Made by a program: the position numbers and the translations under genes. From assembly GCF_900100275.1 (NCBI RefSeq), contig NZ_FNET01000003.1:434001-498000 (forward strand): a stretch of DNA of 64,000 nt, written 5' to 3'. This document shows, in pieces, positions 49,668 through 59,181 of this stretch. The notes below the pieces were generated by a model. It was not told the DNA's origin, searched no databases, and was given only the letters and a program-made list of their open reading frames with translations. How positions within the stretch are numbered: the first letter of the stretch is position 1; each line of letters opens with the position of its first letter. The stretch is from Lentzea albidocapillata subsp. violacea (GTDB lineage Bacteria; Actinomycetota; Actinomycetes; Mycobacteriales; Pseudonocardiaceae).

Positions 49668-50816
49668 CTAAGCACCGGCCAGGCCGACCAGCTTCGGCAC
49701 TACCTCGTCCGGGGACGGCATGGCGGCGATCTCCGCTGCGATACCGGCGTTCGCGGCTCGAACATCGTTGTCCCGCAACAACTTCCGTGCGACCTCCTGC
49801 ACCGCGTCCGCCGTGAAGTCCGCACCGACGAGCCGGCAGCCCAGCCCGGTGTCCGTGACGATCTCGGCGTTGCGGAACTGGTCGGCACCCTGCGGCAGCA
49901 CGAGCTGAGGCAGACCACGCGTCATCGCGGCGACCGTGGTGCCGGCGCCACCGTGGTGCACGACGAGATCTGCGTGCGCGAGCAGATCCGCCTGGGGCAC
50001 CCACGGGAGCACGTGCACGTTGCCCGGTACGCCGGTCAGCACGGACGGGTCGACCTGCGGTCCGGTCGCGACCAGCACCTCGGCGTCGACGCCGGACAGC
50101 CCGGCGATCGCGGTGCGCAGCACGTCCGGGTTCGAGAACGCGGTGCCGAACGTCAGGTAGACCAGCGGCCTCTCGTGTGCCACGACCCAATCGGGCAAAT
50201 CGCCCGGTTCGGCGAACGGAACCGGCCGCATCGGAATTCGATCCACGTCCGCCAGAAAGTCCAGATCCTGCAAAGACGGCGGGAAGACGTCCAGATACGT
50301 CGATCCGAGTCCGTAATGGTGCCCATTGGGCAGCGTGATACCGAGTTCGGCGACGTACTCCAGAAGGAGGTCGCTCATTGCCTCCGGAACGAGGGTTTCG
50401 TCCATCTTGCCGAATCCGTGGCAGACCGCCGGAATCCCGGCGCGCATCGCGGCGAGACCCGCGCCGGGGTTGATGAGCTCGAAGACGACGACGTCGGGCT
50501 TGTCCCGTTCGAGCACCGGTTCCAGATCGTTCACGAAGGCCCTGGGCAGCAACGACCCGAAGGCGTCCACGGCGGTCTGCCGCAGCATGTCCCGGCGGAA
50601 CCCGGCCGTGCCGTGCAGCGCGTTCGCCTGGCGGAACGCGTCCCAGATGCCGATGCCCGCGTCGACCACCGTGAACCCGAGCTTTCCCACGGTCGGGTGG
50701 AATCCCGGGTCGACGGCGTAGAGAACGTCGTGTCCTTGCGCTCGCGCGGCGATCGCGAGCGGAAGTATCGGATAAACGTGTCCGTGCGAGCCTAAGCTCG
50801 AGAAGAGAATGCGCAC
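49668..50816 (-). CDS. MGT-type UDP-sugar glycosyltransferase
   Basis: A 382-residue GT1-family glycosyltransferase of the macrolide/vancomycin-type. Features: SSLGSHGHVYPILPLA at the acceptor-domain start, LTFGTAFSN linker, WVPQADLLAHADLVVHHGGAGTT (donor site with HHGGAG), and a C-terminal PSPDEVV. Soluble, so it acts on small molecules in the cytoplasm. It lies 21 bp downstream of a second such gene that is frameshifted, so a duplicated pair is likely. No aglycone biosynthesis genes are close. It may modify or inactivate an antibiotic, or glycosylate a host metabolite. Confidence 0.9.
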   Translation of the reverse strand: MRILFSSLGSHGHVYPILPLAIAARAQGHDVLYAVDPGFHPTVGKLGFTVVDAGIGIWDAFRQANALHGTAGFRRDMLRQTAVDAFGSLLPRAFVNDLEPVLERDKPDVVVFELINPGAGLAAMRAGIPAVCHGFGKMDETLVPEAMSDLLLEYVAELGITLPNGHHYGLGSTYLDVFPPSLQDLDFLADVDRIPMRPVPFAEPGDLPDWVVAHERPLVYLTFGTAFSNPDVLRTAIAGLSGVDAEVLVATGPQVDPSVLTGVPGNVHVLPWVPQADLLAHADLVVHHGGAGTTVAAMTRGLPQLVLPQGADQFRNAEIVTDTGLGCRLVGADFTADAVQEVARKLLRDNDVRAANAGIAAEIAAMPSPDEVVPKLVGLAGA

Positions 50817-50837
50817 CCGGCCAGATTAGGTGCTGTT

Positions 50838-51913
50838 CTATTGAATCGGGAGACTTTCCCAGCGTTCGACCACCTCGCCGGGTGACGGCATCGCCGCCAT
50901 CTCGGCGCGCACCTCGCCGGCGGCCCGCTGCAGCTTCGAGTCCTCGATCAGCCGGGTGAGCAGCGCCGCCGTGACCTCACGCGGCTCGGCCCGCAACCCT
51001 GCTCCACGCCCGGTGATCGCCGTCGCATGCACGGTCCGGTCGCCGGGTCCTGGCTCGACCAGCTGAGGCACCCCGGCCGCGAGCGGCCGAGCACCGTGCC
51101 CGCCCCACCGTGGTGCACGATCCCGTCGCAGAACGGCAGCACCTGCGGAATCGGCACCCACCCGACCGTGCGGACGTTGCCCGGCAGTCCCTCGGTCCGG
51201 TCCGGGCGGACCAGCACGAACTCGGCGTCCACCTGACCGGCCGCCCTGACCACGGCCGCCATCATCCGCCCGGCGCCGGGACCGGGCGCGGTGCTGCGGC
51301 TGACCAGGATGCGCGGCGTGCCGGACGGTTCCGCGAGCCACCGCGGCACTTCGCCGTAGCCGCTGTACGGCACGAACCGCATCCGCTCACCGCCGGGGAA
51401 CTCCGCGAGCGACGGCGGCGCGGTGCGCAGAACCGTTGCGGGAGAACGCACTTCGGCCTTCATGCGCGCGCCGACCGCAGCCGTCAGCACCAGCCCGTCG
51501 AACAGCGACACGTCGTGGACGATCGACGGCACCCCCAGCGCCGACCCGGCGGCGGCGAGCGGTTCGTGCACCACGACGTCCGGGCGCCACCCGCCGGCGA
51601 ACGTCCGCAGCGGCTCGGTCATCGCGTCGCCGACCGTGCCGAACAACCGCGACACGAAGTCGAGCCGGCCGCTGCCCCGCAGCTCCCTCTTGGCCACCAG
51701 CGGATGCGCGAGCATGATGCGCAGCGCGATCGGTCCGAATCGGACGCGGGACGGCACCACGTCCTCGACCCGCAGGCCGGAGTCGCGGACCCGCAGCGCC
51801 TCGCCGCCCGTCGCGACCACGACCTCGTGACCCGCCTCGCGCAACGCCAGGGCCAGCGGCATCAACGGGAACACATGACCCAGGAGGGGAGCGGCGACCA
51901 CGAGAACACGCAT
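50838..51913 (-). pseudogene. frameshifted MGT-type glycosyltransferase
   Basis: Reads as a GT1 glycosyltransferase from MRVLVVAAPLLGHVFPLMPLA to IVHHGGAGTVLG, then loses the frame at about 51085-51088. The correct continuation (PLAAGVPQLVEPGPGDRTV... to GEVVERWESLPIQ at 50838) is found in a second frame. One base fewer in a GGCC run explains it. The donor-site C-terminus is therefore missing from the product unless ribosomes shift. It is 30-35% shorter in effect and probably dead, though a sequencing error is possible. The closest relative nearby is the intact gene at 49668. Confidence 0.85.
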
Positions 51914-51992
51914 GAATCCAGGCTAACCGCATGCGCTGGGTGCCTCGATGCGTTCCCGATCGCGGCTGTGCATGGAACCAGGCTATGGCGAA

Positions 51993-52021
51993 GGGGCCGC
52001 ACCCTTGAAGAGTGCGGCCCC
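51993..52021. terminator. terminator of the C39-like peptidase gene
   Basis: GGGGCCGCAC (51993-52002) and GTGCGGCCCC (52012-52021) form a 10-bp stem with a 9-nt loop, 15 bp after the peptidase stop on the minus strand. Confidence 0.7.
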
Positions 52022-52036
52022 GGTCTTGCGGAAGAA

Positions 52037-52957
52037 CTACTTGGCCATGTCGAACCAGTTGAAGCCCTCGACCATCTGACGGGTGGTGTCGCTGACGTAG
52101 CGCGGACCGGTGAGCTCCCAGCGCGTCACCGTGCGGTAGGTGCCCGGCTCCAGCGACTCGTCCGCGCGGGTGTTCTCGTCGTCCTTGACCGGGATGTACT
52201 CCTTGATGGACTTCTTGGCCAGGGTGACGTCGAGCGACTCGTACGCGGACTGCGTGTAGAGGTAGTTGCCCTCACCGCTGTCGAGCGCACGGCCCGGGTC
52301 GGCCAGCTTCAGCTTGATCGTGCTGCCGTTGAACGAACCGGTCGCGGACACGACGGTGACGATGTGGCCACCGCTGCGCTGCAACGAACCCGTGGTGGGA
52401 CCGGCCTTGTAGCGGCCGTACACGAGCTGCAGCGGGCCCTCGTTGAGCTTCTTCGCGAGCTCACCGGCGAAGTCGGCGTTGTTGTGGGTGCTCGTGACAC
52501 CCGTGGAGGTGGTCCAGCCGGCGTTGCGGGCGGGCTGGGTGGCGATGTCCCACGCCTTGCGCAGGTTGGTGAGGTTGGTGCCACCGTCGTACTGGGCGTG
52601 GTTGCCGATCAGCCCGATCGAGTTGGTGATGACGCTGAAGTCGGCCGGGTCCTTCGGGTTGAGGTTGCCGACCTTGGTGGTAAACCAGCCGACCGGGGCG
52701 TCCTTCTCGTGACCCCAGTAGTGCAGGACGTTGTAGAGCGACGCGGGGCCGCAGTAGGCGCCGCCGTTGTTCTCCAGGCCGGCGCGGTGCTGATCCACGT
52801 CGCTGACGCCGCACTTCTTGACGTTGAAGTCCGCGCCCGCCAGGTCGGAGGCGCCGACGCACGGCGGCGGCGTGCCGATGATCGGGTCGGCCACCGCGGT
52901 GGCGGGAGCGACGACGGCGGTGAGAGCGGCGGCGGCGATCAGAGCGTTGCGGATCAT
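52037..52957 (-). CDS. secreted C39-like cysteine peptidase
   Basis: A 306-residue secreted protein. Signal peptide 1-23 (ending AVADP). The papain-like C39 pattern is present: Cys nucleophile in AYCGPASLYNVLHYWG, catalytic His in GGHIVTVVSATGS, and a later Asp (ADPGRALDS). This suggests cysteine peptidase or autoprocessing activity outside the cell. The long C-terminal part (about 220-306) is of unknown function. I would not call it a bacteriocin processor, since no transporter or leader peptide is next to it. The start ATG 52957 is set by the signal peptide. Confidence 0.75.
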   Translation of the reverse strand: MIRNALIAAAALTAVVAPATAVADPIIGTPPPCVGASDLAGADFNVKKCGVSDVDQHRAGLENNGGAYCGPASLYNVLHYWGHEKDAPVGWFTTKVGNLNPKDPADFSVITNSIGLIGNHAQYDGGTNLTNLRKAWDIATQPARNAGWTTSTGVTSTHNNADFAGELAKKLNEGPLQLVYGRYKAGPTTGSLQRSGGHIVTVVSATGSFNGSTIKLKLADPGRALDSGEGNYLYTQSAYESLDVTLAKKSIKEYIPVKDDENTRADESLEPGTYRTVTRWELTGPRYVSDTTRQMVEGFNWFDMAK

Positions 52958-53094
52958 TTCGGTGTCCCCTTCTTGTGTTTCCCTGTGGTGACACAAGATT
53001 CGCCGAGGTGGACCCCCAAGCGCATGAGGGGAGATCCCTCAACCCTCCAACCGGAAAGATGGGTGTATCAGGGACACCCCCACGTCGCTCTGCC

Positions 53095-55854
53095 TTAGGC
53101 AAGGACGCGTGCGAGATCCCTGCGACCTGCGATTCCGAGCTTCGTGTAGATCCGGCCGAGGTGGTTCTCGACGGTCTTGGGCGTCACGAACAGCTCCTGC
53201 GCGATCTCCCTGTTCGCCCGGCCCACCGCCGCCAGGTCGGCCACCCGCCGTTCGGACGCCGTCAGCGCCTCCGACCCCAGCACCACCTGCCGTCGTGGCC
53301 GGTCGCCGAGGGCTTCCAACGCCTCCACCGCGCGGGTCTGCAGCACCGCCGAACCGCAGTCGCCCGCCAGTTCGATCGCCCTGTGCAACGGCTCCCGCGC
53401 ATCGGTCCGCCGCCGCGCCACCCTGAGGGCCTCGCCCAGGTCGACCAGCGAGCGGGCGAGTTCCAGGCGCGACGGCGAGGCCTCCAGCACGGTCACGGAC
53501 TCGGTCAGCAGCGCCAGCCGTGAGTCCGCGTCGGCGTTCGAGAGCAACCGCAGAGCCGCGCCGACCTCGGTGGCCGCGCCCCACTTGCGGGCCACCTCCA
53601 GTTGCTCGGTGGCCAGTTCCAGCGCGAGTTCCTGCTGGTTGAGCAGCAACGCCGCGCGCGCGGCCGGCCCGCGCCACGGGATCGTGGGCGGATCGACGTG
53701 CACCTGGTGCATCGCGTCGCGCTGGCGGTAAGCCTCGGACATCGCGCGCCGTGCGTCGCCCTCGGCCAGTGCGATCAACGCGCGCACCTCGTGCAACCAG
53801 ATCATCGGCATGGTCAGCCGGGCATCGGCGTGTGCACCCTCGAACGCGCCGATGAACGCGGACGCCGCCGCGACGTCACCTCGTTCGAGCGCCGCGTAGA
53901 CCGCGAAGTGCGTCGAGGTCGCGCGCAGGCTGATCACCTCGGACACCGGGTCCTCGAGCGCGACGGCGGCCAGCGCGCCCTCGGCCTCCGCCTCGACGGC
54001 CTGCATGTTGCCGCAGCGCCAGTTCAGGAACAGCGACGCGTTCGCCACCATCGCGAACTCGATCGGCGACCCGTGGGCCCGCACCTTCAGCCTGGCCCGT
54101 TCGATCTCGTGCCGTGCGGTGCCCACGCCGTCCGCCGCCATCAGCGCGAGCAGCGCCACGAGCCACGCGACCATCGCATCCGTGCTGCCCGTCGCGTCGT
54201 CGAGGTACGCACCGTTCGCGAGCGCGCGCGTCGCGGTCGCGGCGACTTCGTCGTGCGGCCAGACCTCGTAGCGGCCCATCTGGGCGAGCAGACCGAGCAG
54301 CGTGCGTTCGTCCGGGGTGCTGCCCGCGAGGCCGGAGTAGCCGCTGAGGTGCGCGGACGCGATCTGGCGCTGGTCGGGGAGGAACGAGCGGAACACCGCC
54401 AGCCGTGCCTCCAGGTGCAGGCGCGACTCGCCGTCCGGACGGGCTTCGATGGCCTCGGTGAGTTCCGCGATCGCGGCGGCAGGGCCTTCGAGAGCTGCCG
54501 TCGCCGAGGCCGCGGCCGCCACCAGTTCCGCGTCCGGAAGTCCCTGCGCCGCGGCCTTCAGGTGCCGGTGGGCGTTGACCGCGTCGCCGAGCCGCAGCAA
54601 CGCGCGCCCGAGTTCCGCACGCAGTCCGGCGTCGGTGGGCCGCTCGTCCACCGCTCGTGCCAGATGCCCTGCGGCAGTGCGCGGATCGCCGGCCGAGAGC
54701 AACGTCGCCGCGGCTTTCCTCAGCACGTCCGCGGCGTTCGGCAACGTCCCTTTGGGAGCGTGGACGAGGTGTGCGGCCACGCGATCAGCCGGTGCGTGCG
54801 CCTCCTGCAACGACTTCGCGGCGCGTGCGTGCAACGAGGCGCGCGCGATCGGCCCGAGACCGGTCAGCACCGCCTCGCGCACAACGGGATGCACGAACTC
54901 CAGGTACTCGCCGGTGGTCAGCACGTTCGCCGCCGTCAACGCCTCCGCCGCGGCCGGGAGATCGGTGACCTCCGCCAGTTCCGCGGCCTGCCACGGATCG
55001 GCGTGCGTGCCGAGCACGGCGACCGCGCCGGCGAGCTTGACCGCCGGTGCCGGCAGGCGCCCGAGCGTGGCGCGGAAGACGGTGCTGGGGCCGAGCGTGC
55101 CGACCTTTCCTGCCGTCGCGGCGTCGTCCAGCGGCAGCCCGAGCGCCGCGAGCTCGTCGACCAGGACGCCGGACAGGAACGGGTTCCCGCCGCTGGCCGC
55201 GTGCAGGGCGGTGATCACCTCGGGGTGCCCGCCGACGAGCGCGCTGAGCGCGTCCGTGGTGAGCGGACGCGGCAGCAGGCGGTCGGCGGACACGCTGAGC
55301 TGCGCGAGCGGCCCGAAGTTGTCCATCGGCGGCCTGGTCGCGACGACCAGCGCGATCGGCAGGTCCGCGATCCGGCGCGACAGGTAGACGAGGAACTGCA
55401 GCGACGAGTGGTCCGCCCAGTGCGCGTCGTCTACCGTGATCAGCAGCGGCCGGGTGGACGAGAGGTCCACCGCGACCCACCACAACGAGTGCAGCGTGCG
55501 GGCGAGCTCGGCCTGGCTCGGGTCGAGCGCGGCGTCGTCCAGTGCCTTCAGCGCCGCCCCGGACGGCCCGGCGAGGATCTTCTCGCGCAGCTCGCCGGAG
55601 TACCGCGACACCGACCGTTCGACCATCTGCCGGACGACGCCCCACGCCATCGCGCTCTCCATGGCGTCGCCGACAGCCTGCAACCGCCCGAATCCGCGCT
55701 CCTTGGCCAGCTCGCGGCACTCGTGCACGAGCCTGGTCTTGCCTATGCCCGCACGGCCCTCGATGACGACGACGCGACCCTCACCACGGGTGGCTGCGTC
55801 CAGAGCTTCACGAATGTGCGCGATCTCGGAGTCACGTTCAAGTGGTTCGCGCAC
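53095..55854 (-). CDS. LAL-type (MalT-like) LuxR regulator
   Basis: A 919-residue large ATP-binding LuxR regulator. AAA-like NTPase with Walker A GRAGIGKTRL (about 33-42) and Walker B VDDAHWAD, a long TPR-like middle, and a C-terminal LuxR HTH with LTASERRVADLAAVGRANREIAQEL and KTVENHLGRIYTKLG. Start is GTG at 55854. Such proteins switch on catabolic or secondary-metabolite genes when a small ligand binds. Targets are unknown; the C39-like peptidase gene lies 137 bp downstream on the same strand. Confidence 0.9.
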   Translation of the reverse strand: MREPLERDSEIAHIREALDAATRGEGRVVVIEGRAGIGKTRLVHECRELAKERGFGRLQAVGDAMESAMAWGVVRQMVERSVSRYSGELREKILAGPSGAALKALDDAALDPSQAELARTLHSLWWVAVDLSSTRPLLITVDDAHWADHSSLQFLVYLSRRIADLPIALVVATRPPMDNFGPLAQLSVSADRLLPRPLTTDALSALVGGHPEVITALHAASGGNPFLSGVLVDELAALGLPLDDAATAGKVGTLGPSTVFRATLGRLPAPAVKLAGAVAVLGTHADPWQAAELAEVTDLPAAAEALTAANVLTTGEYLEFVHPVVREAVLTGLGPIARASLHARAAKSLQEAHAPADRVAAHLVHAPKGTLPNAADVLRKAAATLLSAGDPRTAAGHLARAVDERPTDAGLRAELGRALLRLGDAVNAHRHLKAAAQGLPDAELVAAAASATAALEGPAAAIAELTEAIEARPDGESRLHLEARLAVFRSFLPDQRQIASAHLSGYSGLAGSTPDERTLLGLLAQMGRYEVWPHDEVAATATRALANGAYLDDATGSTDAMVAWLVALLALMAADGVGTARHEIERARLKVRAHGSPIEFAMVANASLFLNWRCGNMQAVEAEAEGALAAVALEDPVSEVISLRATSTHFAVYAALERGDVAAASAFIGAFEGAHADARLTMPMIWLHEVRALIALAEGDARRAMSEAYRQRDAMHQVHVDPPTIPWRGPAARAALLLNQQELALELATEQLEVARKWGAATEVGAALRLLSNADADSRLALLTESVTVLEASPSRLELARSLVDLGEALRVARRRTDAREPLHRAIELAGDCGSAVLQTRAVEALEALGDRPRRQVVLGSEALTASERRVADLAAVGRANREIAQELFVTPKTVENHLGRIYTKLGIAGRRDLARVLA

Positions 55855-55940
55855 GAATTGATCGTAGCGGCCGTCCCGCGCGCTACATGCAGATCATCGG
55901 CTGCGCAGAAGGGCGACTTGATGCTCCATTGGAGTGATCG

Positions 55941-56816
55941 TCAGTCCACGCAACCCAGGGGGCCCTTGTTCGACTCAGGGGCGCCGGACTCGGGAGCCTG
56001 CCCGCTCGGGTTCGCGGCGGTGCTCTCGAACGTCTTCGTCCGGATCTTGACCGGTCCCTGGAACCTCTGGGCGAACTCCAGCACGTCCCAGCCGGCGTCG
56101 ACCTGGACCGACCTGCTCACCTCACGGGCCAGCGCGACCGCGTTGTCCTTGGTGAGCTTCGCGGCGATCCCGGCGAGGAACGCCTGGTGGCGCGCGATCC
56201 GGTCCAGGTCACCGCGGGGCAGGTTGAGGCGCTGACGCAGGAACGCGAGCGCCTGGTCGCCCGTCAGGGTGTGCTTGCCGGCGAGGAAGTTCGCGCCGCT
56301 GTACGGGTCGTTCGCCGCCGATTTCAGGCAGACCTCGACGCCGCCGACGGCCTGCGAGATCTTGCCGAAGTCGGCCATCTTGATCACGGCGTGGTGATCG
56401 GCCCTGGTCCCGGTCAGCTTCTCGACGGCCTCGACGACCTTCGCCGGGGACTCCAGCTGGCTGAGCCTGGTCGACTGGTACGTGAGCTCCCGGGACAGCG
56501 AGAGGGCGTCGACCGAGCCGTCTTCGCCGAAGCGCGCGAGGACGATCGCGTCGGCGCGGTTGTGGTCGTCGGTGCCGAGCAGCAGCACGCTCTGCGCGGG
56601 CGTCGTCTGCGCCGCCATCGGCGCCGCCTCGGTCTTCTTGATCGTCGCCGGGATGATCACGGCGGCGGCCGCGGCGGCAGCCGTCAGCGTCGCGACGCCG
56701 ACGATCAGCCCGAGCGGCTTGCGCTTCCTGGCCTTGTGCAGGTTGGCCATGACGGTCCGGGAGTCGACGCGCTCCTCGGCCTCAGCGGCGATGGCCTGAC
56801 GGATCAGTTCGTTCAT
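55941..56816 (-). CDS. LCP-family (LytR-CpsA-Psr) protein coupled to sigma factor
   Basis: A 291-residue membrane-anchored protein with a cytoplasmic N-terminus (1-35), one TM helix (about 36-60, GLIVGVATLTAAAAAAAVII) and an extracellular LCP domain (VLLLGTDDHNRADAIVLA, LSRELTY, GVEVCLKSA, FLRQRLNLPRGDLDRIARHQAFL). LCP enzymes attach polymers to peptidoglycan. The Arg/Asp pattern is present but shortened compared with full LCP proteins. Its ATG overlaps the sigma factor stop (ATGA, 56813-56816). The position after a SigE-family gene is where a membrane regulator of the sigma is usually found. Confidence 0.82.
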   Translation of the reverse strand: MNELIRQAIAAEAEERVDSRTVMANLHKARKRKPLGLIVGVATLTAAAAAAAVIIPATIKKTEAAPMAAQTTPAQSVLLLGTDDHNRADAIVLARFGEDGSVDALSLSRELTYQSTRLSQLESPAKVVEAVEKLTGTRADHHAVIKMADFGKISQAVGGVEVCLKSAANDPYSGANFLAGKHTLTGDQALAFLRQRLNLPRGDLDRIARHQAFLAGIAAKLTKDNAVALAREVSRSVQVDAGWDVLEFAQRFQGPVKIRTKTFESTAANPSGQAPESGAPESNKGPLGCVD

Positions 56817-57319
56817 GAGTGCACCCCCAGGGTGGCGGATCGGGCGAGTTCGTGAGTGCGCAGCGTCTGCAGCGCGCGGGAGAGTTGGCTGCGCACGGTC
56901 GATTCCGTGCACGCGAGCACCTGTGCGATCTCCGCGTCGCTGCAGTCCTCGTAGAACCGCAGCACCAACGCCGCACGTTGCTTGCGCGGCAGGATGGCGA
57001 TCCGTGCGCGCATGGCCTCGCGTTCGGCGTGCGCGTCAGCCGGATCGGCCATCGACGGCACGTGCCTTGCGAGCTCACCGCGTTCCACGGCGATCTCCCG
57101 CGCGGCCCTGCGGTGCCGCCACGACAGGTAGTCGTTGGTCACCATGCGCTTCACGTAGAGATAGGGCGCGTCCATCGCCCCGATGCGTTCCCACTTGCCC
57201 TGCGCGCGCATGAGCACGTTCTGCACGATGTCCTGCGCCAGGTGTTTGTCGCAGGTGATGGCTGTGGCGTACCCCAACAGCCGGTCCAGGCGATCAGCCA
57301 CGAACTGGTCGAACCCCAC
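56813..57319 (-). CDS. SigE-family (ECF) RNA polymerase sigma factor
   Basis: A 168-residue alternative sigma factor. Region 2 is at about 5-75 (FDQFVADRLDRLLGYA, AQDIVQNVLMRAQGKWERI) and region 4 is at about 105-160 (LPRKQRAALVLRFYEDCSDAEIAQVL, STVRSQLSRALQTL). It lacks the cysteine zinc motif of an anti-sigma factor. Start is GTG 57319, as GAAGGGG lies 6-7 bp upstream and upstream codons are not conserved. Coupled to the LCP gene by a 4-bp overlap. Confidence 0.92.
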   Translation of the reverse strand: MGFDQFVADRLDRLLGYATAITCDKHLAQDIVQNVLMRAQGKWERIGAMDAPYLYVKRMVTNDYLSWRHRRAAREIAVERGELARHVPSMADPADAHAEREAMRARIAILPRKQRAALVLRFYEDCSDAEIAQVLACTESTVRSQLSRALQTLRTHELARSATLGVHS

Positions 57320-57481
57320 GCCGCCCCCTTCTCGTCCTTGGTCGTTTGCGGTGTGGGAAACCCCCTTCACCCCTCGATCCGCTGCATCGGCTTTTGTGGC
57401 CCGGCTCACAGATGTCTCGGTTTGGACGGATTTCGAAGTGAAGTCTTTTCATGTTCACGTCCATGGTCGAGCCTTCACCTC

Positions 57482-59095
57482 ATGCGCATCATCCCTGTGC
57501 TCGCGCTGTTGTCGCTGCTGCTCGTCCCCGTGGACGCGGCCGCCGCTCCCAACGGCAACTACTACCTGCAAAGCGCCGTGACCGGCCAGAACGCCGCCGT
57601 CTCCGGCTCGTCCGTGGTCCAGCACCGCCCCAAGGGCAACGAGGACCGCCAGCAGTTCTCCTGGAACGGCAGCACTTTGGCAGAGGGCGGTCTGTGCCTC
57701 GGCCGATCCGGTGACGCTGCCCAGATGGTCAGTTGCTCCAGCGCCGAGGCCAAGTGGGTCGGCCTCCTCGACGACCAGGACAGATACCGCTTCAAGGACC
57801 CCGGCGCCGACCGCTACCTGATCGCGTCCGGCACCGACCAGATCCGCGTCGGCACCGGCAACGACAGGTGGTTCCTCACCCCGGTCAACCCGGTCCGCGT
57901 CCAGCCCCCGGCCGATCCACGCCTGGACGAGATGACGTTCCTGACCTCCCACAACGCCTACGCGAACGGCGTCGACGGCGGCTTCATGTTCGCCAACATC
58001 GCCCCGAACCAGTCCCGCGGCATCGTGCAGCAGCTCAACGACGGCGTCCGCGGCTTCATGCTCGACATCCACCAGACCCCCGACGGCGCGATCCTCTGCC
58101 ACAACAGCTGCACGGCCGTCAGCAGGCCAGTGGCGTTGAACGTCGACATCCAGCGCATCGTCGACTTCCTCAAGGCCCGCCCCACCGAGATCGTCACGGT
58201 GTTCCTCGAGGACTACGTCTCCGCCGACGTCCTGCGCAACGAACTCGCCCGCGTCCAGGGCCTGGGCGACGTCCTGTTCCGCGCCGAGGGCGTCCGGGAG
58301 AACGGCTGGCCGACGTTGTCGCAGATGAGGGCCTCCGGCAAGCGTTTGCTCATCTTCACCGACCACAGCCGCGACGGCCGCGAGAACTCCGGCGTCCTCT
58401 ACCAGAGGGACTGGACCGTCGAGAACTACTGGTCGATGGGCTCCGGAACCGGCACCTCAGACTGGTCCTGCTACTCCCGCTGGGGCGAGAAGCCACTCAC
58501 CGCAACCGAAACCGGCTTCCGCCCGCTGTTCGTGATGAACCACTTCCGCGACGTCCCGATGCAGGGCACCGTCGCCACCGACAACTCCAAGCTCGTCAAC
58601 AGGGCCCAGCGCTTCTGCGAACCCGCCGCCCGCAAGACCCCGAACTACCTGGCCGTCGACTTCTACCACCTCAACACGCCGTCACTCCCGGCAGAACGCC
58701 ACCCGTCCGGCGCCGGATCCGTCGCGCTGTCGGCCACCCCGACCCTCTGCCTGGACAACGACAAGGGCGGCACCGCCAACGGCAACCCAGTCCAGATCTG
58801 GGGCTGCAACAACACCTACGCGCAGAAGTGGCGCGTCGTCGCCGACGGCACCATCGCCATCGCCGGCAAGTGTCTCGACGTCGACAACGGCGGCACCACC
58901 AACGGCACGAGCGTTCAGCTGTGGGAGTGCAACGGCACGGGCGCGCAGCAGTGGCGCGTGCGGTCGGACGGCTCCGCGCAGAACCCGCAGTCGGGGCTGT
59001 GCCTGGACAACCCCGGTGCGTCGACCACTCCCGGTACGCGCCTGAACATCTGGAGTTGCAACGGTTCCGCGGCCCAGGCCTGGAAGTTCCGCTAG
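57482..59095 (+). CDS. secreted PI-PLC-X-like enzyme with ricin-type lectin domains
   Basis: A 537-residue secreted protein. Signal peptide 1-21 (ending AAAA). An N-terminal beta-trefoil-like part (about 22-135) precedes a PI-PLC X-like catalytic domain (about 140-400) with FLTSHNAYANG, RGFMLDIHQTPDG, LCHNSC and MNHFRDVPM, and His residues in the positions used by bacterial PI-PLC. The C-terminus (about 405-537) is a ricin B-type lectin with three CLDN/C..QxW-like repeats. It likely hydrolyses phosphoinositide-type lipids or acts on glycolipids; catalytic competence is not proven. The sigma factor gene diverges upstream over about 160 bp. Confidence 0.85.
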   Translation: MRIIPVLALLSLLLVPVDAAAAPNGNYYLQSAVTGQNAAVSGSSVVQHRPKGNEDRQQFSWNGSTLAEGGLCLGRSGDAAQMVSCSSAEAKWVGLLDDQDRYRFKDPGADRYLIASGTDQIRVGTGNDRWFLTPVNPVRVQPPADPRLDEMTFLTSHNAYANGVDGGFMFANIAPNQSRGIVQQLNDGVRGFMLDIHQTPDGAILCHNSCTAVSRPVALNVDIQRIVDFLKARPTEIVTVFLEDYVSADVLRNELARVQGLGDVLFRAEGVRENGWPTLSQMRASGKRLLIFTDHSRDGRENSGVLYQRDWTVENYWSMGSGTGTSDWSCYSRWGEKPLTATETGFRPLFVMNHFRDVPMQGTVATDNSKLVNRAQRFCEPAARKTPNYLAVDFYHLNTPSLPAERHPSGAGSVALSATPTLCLDNDKGGTANGNPVQIWGCNNTYAQKWRVVADGTIAIAGKCLDVDNGGTTNGTSVQLWECNGTGAQQWRVRSDGSAQNPQSGLCLDNPGASTTPGTRLNIWSCNGSAAQAWKFR

Positions 59096-59124
59096 ACCTT
59101 GAGGTGTGCAACTCGATCCCTCCG

Positions 59125-59160
59125 ACTTCGTTTGGGGTTACTCTCAATTCCAAACGGAGT
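59125..59160. promoter_or_regulatory. inverted repeat upstream of DNA methyltransferase pair
   Basis: ACTTCGTTTGG (59125-59135) and CCAAACGGAGT (59150-59160) are inverse copies with one mismatch and a 14-bp spacer. They sit 22 bp before the first methyltransferase ATG. They may be an operator for controlled methylase expression, as in restriction-modification systems with a C protein. Confidence 0.55.
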
Positions 59161-59181
59161 CAGAGGGGGCTTGGGCGCGAA

